Shown here: piece after piece, positions 52,371-59,854 of the stretch
How positions within the stretch are numbered: position 1 is the stretch's first letter
Layout of the letters: each line of letters starts with the position of its first letter
From: Lentisphaerota bacterium
GTDB taxonomy: Bacteria > Verrucomicrobiota > Lentisphaeria > Victivallales > Victivallaceae
DNA length: 64,000 nucleotides
NCBI GenBank assembly: GCA_015061885.1
Contig: SUVS01000008.1
Span: 1 to 64,000 of the forward strand
Direction: 5' to 3'
Made by a program: the position numbers and the translations under genes
Notes under the pieces: generated by a model
The model's input: the letters and a program-made list of their open reading frames with translations, nothing else
Told to the model about the DNA's origin: nothing
Database searches by the model: none

Positions 52371-54276
52371 AAATTGCTCCGGTACGGAAATCCTTCCAGA
52401 TATTTTCAAACCAGCCGTCTTCTTCGGGAACCGGGCGGCATTTTTCAAAACCGATCTCCGGAAAGCCCATTGCTCCGATGCTGCTGTACATTACATAATC
52501 GCGGTATTCCACGGCTTCCGGCTTGATCCGCCATGCGTCGGAAAGTTTGTCATTTATCAATACGCCATCATCGGCAAGCACCAACGCTCCGCCGCGGGAA
52601 CCGATGCGGTCGATCTGCATAAGGATAGCTTCAAGATAATAGACTTGAGCCGCCAGCAACTGCCGGTTGCGTAAAGTTTCTGCCAAATCGTCTGCGGCAA
52701 GCTCCTGCAAACCGTCACTCTGTAAAACAGCAAGTTGTTTATATGCTTCGTCCAGAGCGGCAACAACATTTTTGCTGCTGCGGATGAATGCCCCCGCCTG
52801 ACTCATACGCTTCTGAAAAATCTTCCGTTCAGCTTGCCAACTGCAATTACAGGCAACTTGACCGGACTTTTCAAAAAGCTCCATTTGAGCGGCGGCGATC
52901 GCCTTGAAACGCTCCGGATCAAGAGTGCTGCTGCTGTATTTTCCGGCAATAAACTCTGCGGCTCTGACCGCTCCGACCTGACCGGAGTTGAGTGCCGTGC
53001 CGCCCGGACGGGTAACACCGTGTGTGCCGTTGACTTCGCCCACCGGGAAAAGGTGCTTTATATTGACCGATTCCCACCAGATATTGCCGGCAAGACCGCC
53101 GTTGTTATGCTGGGCACAGACGGCAATTTCCAGCATCTCTTTTTCCAGATCAATATCATTTACCTTATAAAGCTCGATCGCCGGGGAGTTCAGAATCTTC
53201 AACCGCTCAATGGGCGTAGAAGCCAATGCGTTGGAGCGTTTGAGGTATCCGGCGGCTTCGCCGGAGAGTTTTTCTATATCAAGATCCTCCGGATCACTGC
53301 GGTAATCCAGATAAACTTTGCGGTTGCGTTCGACCGTTTCAATATAAGTATATATATCGATCAATGACGATCCCGGCACATGTCCGGCGGCAAACGGCCA
53401 CTGATAGCCTTTCAGGAAGATCGCCGAATACATATCTTCGGCAGTATCAAAGTATTCCCGCAGAAACTCCCGTTCATCACTGCCGTCTTCCGCAGTAGAA
53501 ACAAAGCGGGGCAATACCTGCATGTAACTGCCGGAAACATTCCAGCGGAATTTCAGCGAAGCCAGCCCGAACTGCGATTCAGCCAGATTGTACGCTTTTG
53601 CCCCCGCTTCCAACGCCAGCCCGATCGCTCCGGTGTGGACTTTGGGGTAAACGCTCTGTTCGTACAAACCGCCGGGGCCGCCGACGGCAAATACGGTATT
53701 TTCGGCTTGCACGACTTCAAATTTTCCAGTTTCCGTATTGACAAAAATCGCCCCGACCGCCCGTTTTTCCTCCGGATCGGTCAGGAGTTTTACCGCCACG
53801 CGGTTTTCGCATACATTTATATTGCGGCGGCGGACTTCGTCGATCAATGCGTGAACCATGTTTTTGGAAGTATAAGGTCCGCAGCTGGTAGCCCGCCGCT
53901 TGGGGTCGTGGTCAGTTTTGTAACCTATATGCTGACCTGTTACATCGTGCGGAAACGGTACTCCCAAATTGACCAGATTAAAAAATCCCTGGGCCGAAAC
54001 TGCCGCTTCGATCAACGCAATATCACCGTGCATGGAGCCGCCGCGGGCAAGGTCGCGGGCCATAAAAACCGGACTGTCGGGTTCACTGCCGTACATGCCG
54101 AGCTTGTAATAAGTCTGCTTGTCACTGCCGGTATTTACCGAAGTACCCATAGCCAAGCCTTCGGTATAAATTGCTATATCAGTAATATTGCGGATATGCA
54201 GCTGTACTGCCGCCGCCAGCCCGGAGGCTCCGCTCCCGATGACCAGCGTATGAACTTTTTGAGTAGTGTATTCCAT
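52354..54276 (-). CDS. FAD-dependent oxidoreductase, fumarate reductase/succinate dehydrogenase flavoprotein type
   Basis: A 640-residue protein with dinucleotide-binding VIGSGASGLAAAVQL at the N-terminus, NTVFAVGGPGGLYEQ in the middle and LFPVGEVNGTHGVTRPGGTALNSGQVGA (split: GEVNGTHGV / PGGTALNSGQ), the C-terminal FAD-binding part. No signal peptide or covalent-flavin motif is obvious, so it probably acts in the cytoplasm on a small organic substrate, with the Old Yellow Enzyme and the SDR as partners. It is second gene of the operon, 9 bp after the SDR stop. Confidence 0.9.
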   Translation of the reverse strand: MEYTTQKVHTLVIGSGASGLAAAVQLHIRNITDIAIYTEGLAMGTSVNTGSDKQTYYKLGMYGSEPDSPVFMARDLARGGSMHGDIALIEAAVSAQGFFNLVNLGVPFPHDVTGQHIGYKTDHDPKRRATSCGPYTSKNMVHALIDEVRRRNINVCENRVAVKLLTDPEEKRAVGAIFVNTETGKFEVVQAENTVFAVGGPGGLYEQSVYPKVHTGAIGLALEAGAKAYNLAESQFGLASLKFRWNVSGSYMQVLPRFVSTAEDGSDEREFLREYFDTAEDMYSAIFLKGYQWPFAAGHVPGSSLIDIYTYIETVERNRKVYLDYRSDPEDLDIEKLSGEAAGYLKRSNALASTPIERLKILNSPAIELYKVNDIDLEKEMLEIAVCAQHNNGGLAGNIWWESVNIKHLFPVGEVNGTHGVTRPGGTALNSGQVGAVRAAEFIAGKYSSSTLDPERFKAIAAAQMELFEKSGQVACNCSWQAERKIFQKRMSQAGAFIRSSKNVVAALDEAYKQLAVLQSDGLQELAADDLAETLRNRQLLAAQVYYLEAILMQIDRIGSRGGALVLADDGVLINDKLSDAWRIKPEAVEYRDYVMYSSIGAMGFPEIGFEKCRPVPEEDGWFENIWKDFRTGAIYDQQP

Positions 54277-54285
54277 TGTGATTCC

Positions 54286-55038
54286 TCAAAAGTGGCTGAT
54301 TGTCATGCCGCCGTCAATACCGATGATCTGCCCGGTGGAATAAGCCAACGCTCCGGAGGCAAGCATGACCACTGCTTTGCCAATATCTTCGGGCTGTCCC
54401 CAACGCCGCTGCAAGGTCAGACCTTCGGCAATAAGTTTGTCGTATTTGGCAGTAACACATTCAGTCATATCGCTTTTGATGATCCCCGGCCGCAGTTCGT
54501 AAACCCCGATACCCAGATCAGCCAGGCGTACAGCAAAAAGTTTGGTTGCCATAGTAACGGCACTTTTGCTCAAGCAATATTCACCGCGGTTGATGCTTGC
54601 CACATCTGCCGAAACAGAACCGATATTGACGATCGCCCGGAACTTCCGGCTATCGGCATTTTCCTGTTCAGCGGCTTTTGCCATCCGGCGGGCAACATTC
54701 TGGGTAAGAAAGAAAGGACCTTCAAGATTTATCCGCATAACGCGTTCAAAACTCTCTATTGGCATATCCAGCAAATCGGCTCTGACTTCAGGAGCAACAC
54801 CGGCATTGTTCACCAGCATATCAGGAGCTGAACCGAAATGCTTTTCAAACGCATCAAGCAACGCATCATGCCCGGCTATATCGCTGACATCGGCTTGAAA
54901 AAACGCCGCATTTTCCGGTACGCTTGCCGGATCGACCGCCTTACGGCCGCAATAGCCGACCTGATGACCTGCCGCCAGTAATTCTTTAACAATACCTTTA
55001 CCGATACCACGGCTGCCGCCGGTAACCAAAATTTTCAT
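54286..55038 (-). CDS. Short-chain dehydrogenase/reductase
   Basis: A 250-residue classical SDR: ILVTGGSRGIGKGIVKEL (TGxxxGxG), MLVNNAGVAPE (NNAG), IVNIGSVSADVASINRGEYCLSKSAV (Ser, Tyr-x3-Lys), and a C-terminal GQIIGIDGGMTI. It uses NAD(P) to oxidise/reduce a hydroxyl or keto group. ATG 55038 follows GAGGTG; longer starts would run through the promoter. It is first gene of the four-gene redox operon. Confidence 0.93.
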   Translation of the reverse strand: MKILVTGGSRGIGKGIVKELLAAGHQVGYCGRKAVDPASVPENAAFFQADVSDIAGHDALLDAFEKHFGSAPDMLVNNAGVAPEVRADLLDMPIESFERVMRINLEGPFFLTQNVARRMAKAAEQENADSRKFRAIVNIGSVSADVASINRGEYCLSKSAVTMATKLFAVRLADLGIGVYELRPGIIKSDMTECVTAKYDKLIAEGLTLQRRWGQPEDIGKAVVMLASGALAYSTGQIIGIDGGMTISHF

Positions 55039-55081
55039 ACCACACCTCATTATGTTTCTTTGACGATATATTTTATATGGA

Positions 55082-55119
55082 AATATAGCATCAAAGAAAT
55101 ATATTGCAAGTTTGCAAAC
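55082..55119 (-). promoter_or_regulatory. Promoter and TTGCAA operator of the redox operon
   Basis: On the minus strand: TTGCAA (55104-55109), 16-bp spacer, TATATT (55082-55087). The -35 box is part of TTGCAA-GT-TTGCAA-type symmetry, including the palindrome GTTTGCAAAC (55110-55119). This is a plausible binding site for the operon's own XRE-cupin regulator. Confidence 0.55.
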
Positions 55120-55154
55120 CACGCGGCAAGTAAAAAAATGCGGAATATTACAAC

Positions 55155-55814
55155 TTACACTGTTTGGTAAGCAACCGGAAATTCCCCGCTCCGGAAAAAT
55201 TCTTTTATCAGTTGAGCTATTTTCAGATCATACTGCATGGGGTCATGGGGCACTTGAGTATATGCCACACTTTTAGCATCGTCGGCATGGGCAGAAAAAC
55301 TTTCCACCAGACCGTCGGCATTATTGCTTAAAAAAAGTTTACCGGGCCAATGAGCGTTATTCATGCCGATTATGACTCCGATTTCCAATCCGGGTATATC
55401 CGGAGTAACGATATTCTCTCTGGCGGATGTTTTCAAAGCGTTGAGCGGCTGCCATATACGCCCTGTTCCGGGCACCATCAATGCTATATCGGCAAGTCTG
55501 CTCCCCCGGTGGGGAGTTCCGGCACAAACCAGTCTGGCGGCATTTCCCGGTTGGAATTTCTGCAGATAAGCTCTTGCCAGCAAGCCGCCCATACTGTGTC
55601 CGGCAAAATAGAGCTGTTTATATTTTTCAGGTTCCGCCGCAGCAATGTTCTGACTCAATACATCCAGACATTTTTCAAAACTGGAAAAAGTCGTCGGCAG
55701 ATCGGGCGTGATTATATTGGGATACTCCGAAGACAGGCTCTTTTTCCAGAACTGCATATCTTCTGCCCCGCGGCAGAAACCGTGGATCAGTATTACCAAT
55801 GTATCGCTGTTCAT
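55155..55814 (-). CDS. Alpha/beta hydrolase, lipase-like
   Basis: A 219-residue protein with VILIHGFCRGAEDM (oxyanion hole), FAGHSMGGLLARAYL (nucleophile elbow GHSMG), CAGTPHRGSRLAD typical of PGAP1/lipase-type proteins, and an HDPMQYD histidine near the end. It lacks a signal peptide, so the substrate is probably intracellular or membrane lipid. It is last gene of the psd-pssA-epimerase operon, 5 bp downstream. Confidence 0.87.
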   Translation of the reverse strand: MNSDTLVILIHGFCRGAEDMQFWKKSLSSEYPNIITPDLPTTFSSFEKCLDVLSQNIAAAEPEKYKQLYFAGHSMGGLLARAYLQKFQPGNAARLVCAGTPHRGSRLADIALMVPGTGRIWQPLNALKTSARENIVTPDIPGLEIGVIIGMNNAHWPGKLFLSNNADGLVESFSAHADDAKSVAYTQVPHDPMQYDLKIAQLIKEFFRSGEFPVAYQTV

Positions 55815-55819
55815 AGCAA

Positions 55820-56779
55820 TTACGCCCGCAGATCTGCGGCCACATCGTTGATTATATCCACGAGATCGTGTTCCGGCTGCCAGTTTATCAAATCCCTGAT
55901 GGCTCTGGTATCGGGTTTGCGGCGGAGCATATCTTCAAAACCGTGTTCGTAAGCCTGTTCGTAAGGTATAAGCTCGATTTTTGAAGAACTGTTCAACAGC
56001 CGGATCACCTGTTCAGCAAGTTCCCGGATCGAAACCGGTGTTGTATTGCCGATATTATATATTCTGCCAATGGATTCCGGGCAATCAGCCAGAGCCACCA
56101 ATGCCCGCACGGTATCAAACACATGACAGAAACAACGGCTCTGCTCGCCGCTGCCATACACTTTAAGCGGCTGACCATTCAACGCCGCCTGGACAAAACG
56201 GGGTATCACCATACCATACTGCCCCGTCTGACGGGGACCTACGGTATTGAAAAAACGCACCACCGTTCCCGGCAAAGCCATGTTGCGGTGATATGCCATC
56301 AAATAAAACTCATCCAGCAGTTTACTGCAGGCGTATGACCAGCGGGAACGCACCGGGCAGCCGATCAGCAGATCGTCGTTTTCGTTGAATTCCTGATTTG
56401 CCGATTTGCCGTAAACCTCGCTGGTCGAAGCCAGAATGACCCGTTTGTGATACTTGGCGGCCAATTCCAGCACCCGGGCAGAACCTTCAACATTTGTGCG
56501 GATAGTACGCACCGGATCATGCACGACCAGTTCCACCCCGACTGCGGCGGCAAGGTGATAGATCACATCACTGCCACTGATTAGTTTTTCCAGATTGGCA
56601 GTTTCGAGCAGATCATCTTCAATGACCTGCAATCCGGCATTGCCGCATACCCGGGAAAGATTACGCGGTGAACCGGTCGAGTAATTATCTATAACTGTTA
56701 CTTTATGCCCCAGCGAAAGCAGTTTTTCAGTCAAATGTCCGCCAATGAATCCGGCTCCGCCGGTTATCAGAAAATTCAT
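55820..56779 (-). CDS. NAD-dependent nucleotide-sugar epimerase/dehydratase (extended SDR)
   Basis: A 319-residue protein: FLITGGAGFIGGHLTEKLL (GxxGxxG), VIDNYSTGSPRNL, LASTSEVYG, and SRWSYACSKLLDEF (Tyr-x3-Lys). It ends in a C-terminal RKPDTRAIRDLINWQPE substrate region. The wording is closest to UDP-glucose 4-epimerase / UDP-glucuronate decarboxylase-like enzymes. It likely provides an activated sugar for a surface glycan or glycolipid. Being between pssA and a lipase-like gene suggests a glycolipid connection; this is inferred. Confidence 0.9.
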   Translation of the reverse strand: MNFLITGGAGFIGGHLTEKLLSLGHKVTVIDNYSTGSPRNLSRVCGNAGLQVIEDDLLETANLEKLISGSDVIYHLAAAVGVELVVHDPVRTIRTNVEGSARVLELAAKYHKRVILASTSEVYGKSANQEFNENDDLLIGCPVRSRWSYACSKLLDEFYLMAYHRNMALPGTVVRFFNTVGPRQTGQYGMVIPRFVQAALNGQPLKVYGSGEQSRCFCHVFDTVRALVALADCPESIGRIYNIGNTTPVSIRELAEQVIRLLNSSSKIELIPYEQAYEHGFEDMLRRKPDTRAIRDLINWQPEHDLVDIINDVAADLRA

Positions 56780-56797
56780 AACTATGTTACCCTGTTA

Positions 56798-57640
56798 TTA
56801 TTTACTTTTACCTTTGCGGAATATCAAACGATACAACGCAGCTGCCGGTCCGCTCAATACATAAAGTGTTATTACTGTAAAAATCGCATATTCACGGAAA
56901 ATACCTACCGCAAACAGCAACACGATCAGAATCATGATCTTGACCGGCTGATTATTTTTGCGGGTAAGCAGCCATTTACCCAGATGCCGGTAAGGCAGTG
57001 GACTTATCATCAATATACCCAATATGGCGGCATATACCGGAAGCACCATCACCCAATTTTTCAAGTCCAGATCACATGCCCGCATAGCCAGCAGCACGCT
57101 GACGATCGCCGCCGCCGCACCCGGCGAAGGCAAACCGTGAAAGACATCGCTGTCGCCGGTATGCTCCATGGCTTTTACATTGTAAGTGGCAAGCCGCAAA
57201 GCCGCTCCGCCCACATAAACAGCACACAATAAATAAGTTATTCTTACGCCCATAGTCGTCTGAACCCCCTGCAGCCAGTGCGTAGTAACCGCCATAAGCA
57301 CCGCCGGAGCTACGCCGAATGTTACCATATCAGCCAGCGAATCCATTTGCAGACCGATCATGCTTGTAGCATTGAGCATACGGGCGGCAAAACCATCAAG
57401 TACATCAAAGACCATTGCTCCGAGGATTATCAGTGAGCTTACAAGAACCACATCATAAGTATTGGTGGAACTTTCGTATATGCTTAAAGTCCAGAGTATT
57501 GATACAAAACCGCACCACGAATTGCAAAGTGTCAGTGTATTGGGCAGCCAGCGTAAACGCCGTTTGGTACGGCTGGCAAAACCATCTTTGCGAGCCACCT
57601 TGCGGCGGCGGTACGGCGAATAGTTAGTAGATTTGTTCAT
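56798..57640 (-). CDS. pssA: CDP-diacylglycerol-serine O-phosphatidyltransferase
   Basis: A 280-residue integral membrane CDP-alcohol phosphatidyltransferase. The family motif reads DVLDGFAARMLNATSMIGLQ then MDSLADMVTFG (D-G-x2-A-R-x8-G-x3-D-x3-D). Several hydrophobic segments follow. A basic N-terminus (RRRKVARKDGFASRTKRRLR) is unusually long. It makes phosphatidylserine from CDP-DAG and serine. It is directly downstream (2 bp) of the PS decarboxylase gene, a common bacterial pair leading to phosphatidylethanolamine. Confidence 0.94.
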   Translation of the reverse strand: MNKSTNYSPYRRRKVARKDGFASRTKRRLRWLPNTLTLCNSWCGFVSILWTLSIYESSTNTYDVVLVSSLIILGAMVFDVLDGFAARMLNATSMIGLQMDSLADMVTFGVAPAVLMAVTTHWLQGVQTTMGVRITYLLCAVYVGGAALRLATYNVKAMEHTGDSDVFHGLPSPGAAAAIVSVLLAMRACDLDLKNWVMVLPVYAAILGILMISPLPYRHLGKWLLTRKNNQPVKIMILIVLLFAVGIFREYAIFTVITLYVLSGPAAALYRLIFRKGKSK

Positions 57641-57642
57641 TA

Positions 57643-58335
57643 TCAGTCAACCTTTTTGATTCTGGCAATTACAGAACTGCCGCCGCTTACCTTATCGCCA
57701 ACTTTCACGAGAACTTCAAAACTGTCATCCGCCGGCAGATAGAGTTCTGTACGGCTGCCGAATTTTATCATACCGTAGATATTGCCCCGTTTGATGACCG
57801 TACCCGGCTCCACCGGGCAGACTATCCTCCTGGCAATGGCACCGGAAATCTGGCGGATCGCCATGGGGAAAGTTTTTCCGGCTGCCGAAGCATTACCGGC
57901 AATGGTCATAGCTTCGTTTTCTCTGGCACACTCCGGATTGCGGGCATCGAGGTATTTGCCTTCGCGGTAATGTTTGCTGATGACCTGAAGTTCCGCCGGA
58001 ACCCGGTTCACATGCACACTTAAAACCGACAGAAATATACCTATACGCAATGCCTTGCCTTCAAACGGAGCCTGATCAAAATCTTCCACCACAGTTATAT
58101 CCCGCACCGTACCGTCGGCAGGACTTATCAAAAGCTCCGGATCTTCAGGCAGTTTACGCCGAGGGTTGCGGAAAAAGAATGCTGTAAAGCCGTAAACCAA
58201 TACGATCAACACACCGGGAATGATCCCCAGATACAAATTAACATATTTTGCCAGAAAGTAACAACCGACCAGCAAAACCAAAGCCAACACACCACCGCCG
58301 CCCCATTCGCGGATACCATAACGGGTAAGAGTCAT
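57643..58335 (-). CDS. psd: Phosphatidylserine decarboxylase, short (archaeal-type) form
   Basis: A 230-residue proenzyme. Two membrane segments lie near the N-terminus (GGVLALVLLVGCYFLAKYV; LGIIPGVLIVLVYGFTAFFF). ISPADGTVRDI, SVLSVHVNRVPAELQV and the C-terminal KFGSRTELYLP follow, where the GS bond is the self-cleavage site that makes the pyruvoyl group. ATG 58335 after AAGGATC is preferred. It converts phosphatidylserine to phosphatidylethanolamine and heads the operon psd-pssA-epimerase-lipase. Confidence 0.94.
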   Translation of the reverse strand: MTLTRYGIREWGGGGVLALVLLVGCYFLAKYVNLYLGIIPGVLIVLVYGFTAFFFRNPRRKLPEDPELLISPADGTVRDITVVEDFDQAPFEGKALRIGIFLSVLSVHVNRVPAELQVISKHYREGKYLDARNPECARENEAMTIAGNASAAGKTFPMAIRQISGAIARRIVCPVEPGTVIKRGNIYGMIKFGSRTELYLPADDSFEVLVKVGDKVSGGSSVIARIKKVD

Positions 58336-58502
58336 AAAAAACGATCCTTTTCTAAACACTTAAAATATTTTTTTGAAAATAGCTCTTTACATAAATTATT
58401 GCATTTTTACGAAATTGCAACTATTTTAGAGTTTACTTTTTCAAATTGAGTGCTATTTTTTAATAAAATATGAAAAAATATGTAAAAATACAAGGAAACT
58501 AT

Positions 58503-59708
58503 ATGTCCGGAACTGTAAAATCCATGCGATTGCAAATTGCCGTGTTCGGCAGAACCAACACCGGTAAATCAAGTCTGATAAACCTGCTCGCCGGTCAGAA
58601 TGTGGCAATCACCAGTGCCGTTGCCGGAACCACTACCGATACGGTTGAAAAAGCTATGGAGTTATCGCCCATCGGCCCCGTACTGCTCATAGATACCGCC
58701 GGATTGGACGACACCAGTGAACTGGGAAAAGAACGGATCAGACGCACAAATAAAATTTTTGACCGGGCGGATATTGCTTTGCTGGTGACCACGCCGGGAG
58801 TTTGGGGCGAAACCGAAGAATCCATAGCTCAAACGGCGGCATTGCATAAACTCAAACTGATCACAGTCGTCAATAAGTGCGATACACAAAGTGTTACCGG
58901 TGAATTTCTGGAGTTGCTCGGTAAAAAATCCGATGCAGTGGTGCAGACGACCGCTCTGCATGGCAGTTCACGCGAAAAAGTTGTCAATGATCTGCGGAAT
59001 GTTTTATTGAAAAATCTGCCGGAAAGTTTTCTGCAAATGCCGCCGCTGGCGGGCGATCTGCTCAAGCCCGGCGAACTGGCAGTGCTGATTGTGCCGCTTG
59101 ATATTGCCGCACCTAAAGGCAGATTGATCCTGCCGCAAGTTCAGGCAATAAGAGATATTCTTGACCATAATGCCATGACTCTGGTGGTCAAAGAAGATCG
59201 CTATCCGGAGTTGATAAAAAAACTGAATCCGCGGCCATCGCTGGTCATCTGCGATTCGCAAGTAGTAAAAATGATGATCGAAAATACTCCGCCGGATATA
59301 CCATGCACCACATTTTCGGTGCTGTTTTCCCGGCTGAAAGGCGATACAACTGTTTTCATGCAAGGGTGCCGTGCAATACAGCAGCTGCAGGATAACGATA
59401 AAGTTCTGATCGCCGAAGCGTGTACTCACCACCCTACATGTGAAGACATCGGCAGAGTCAAACTCCCTGCCATGCTGAAAAAAGCCACCGGCAAAACATT
59501 GGATTTCACCTTTGCCCCCGGCAGGGATTACCCGGAAAACATCAGTGATTTCAAACTTATAATCCATTGCGGCAGTTGTATGCTCAACCGCAAAGAAACG
59601 CTTTGGCGGATCGAATGTGCAGTCAGGAACAATATCCCCATAACCAATTACGGAATGGCTATATCATACTGTCAGGGAGTATTGGATAAAGTGTTGGTGC
59701 CGGAATAA
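58503..59708 (+). CDS. hydF: [FeFe]-hydrogenase maturation GTPase
   Basis: A 401-residue protein. The N-terminal GTPase domain has GRTNTGKSSL (P-loop, 16-25), TTDTVEKAME and LLIDTAGLDD. The C-terminal cluster-binding domain has the HydF signature C307-x-H309 (ACTHHPTCEDIGRVKLP) and C356-x-x-C359 (HCGSCMLNRKE), 46 residues apart. It is the scaffold on which HydE and HydG build the H-cluster before transfer to the hydrogenase. ATG 58503 follows AAGGAAA. HydE, HydG and the hydrogenase are not in the window, but the gene implies hydrogen metabolism. It is divergent from psd and monocistronic. Confidence 0.96.
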   Translation: MSGTVKSMRLQIAVFGRTNTGKSSLINLLAGQNVAITSAVAGTTTDTVEKAMELSPIGPVLLIDTAGLDDTSELGKERIRRTNKIFDRADIALLVTTPGVWGETEESIAQTAALHKLKLITVVNKCDTQSVTGEFLELLGKKSDAVVQTTALHGSSREKVVNDLRNVLLKNLPESFLQMPPLAGDLLKPGELAVLIVPLDIAAPKGRLILPQVQAIRDILDHNAMTLVVKEDRYPELIKKLNPRPSLVICDSQVVKMMIENTPPDIPCTTFSVLFSRLKGDTTVFMQGCRAIQQLQDNDKVLIAEACTHHPTCEDIGRVKLPAMLKKATGKTLDFTFAPGRDYPENISDFKLIIHCGSCMLNRKETLWRIECAVRNNIPITNYGMAISYCQGVLDKVLVPE

Positions 59709-59854
59709 GAGATGCAACTGCCCGGAGCATGTCGCATTACAAAAGAGTTTTTTTTCGACTTTTTTGGTATTGCAGACTTGAAAAATCGCACTTTTCTTGT
59801 TAGATTAATAAGAGTTTTTATTTTTGGGGAAGTTATAGAGTCAGGATTTTTATA

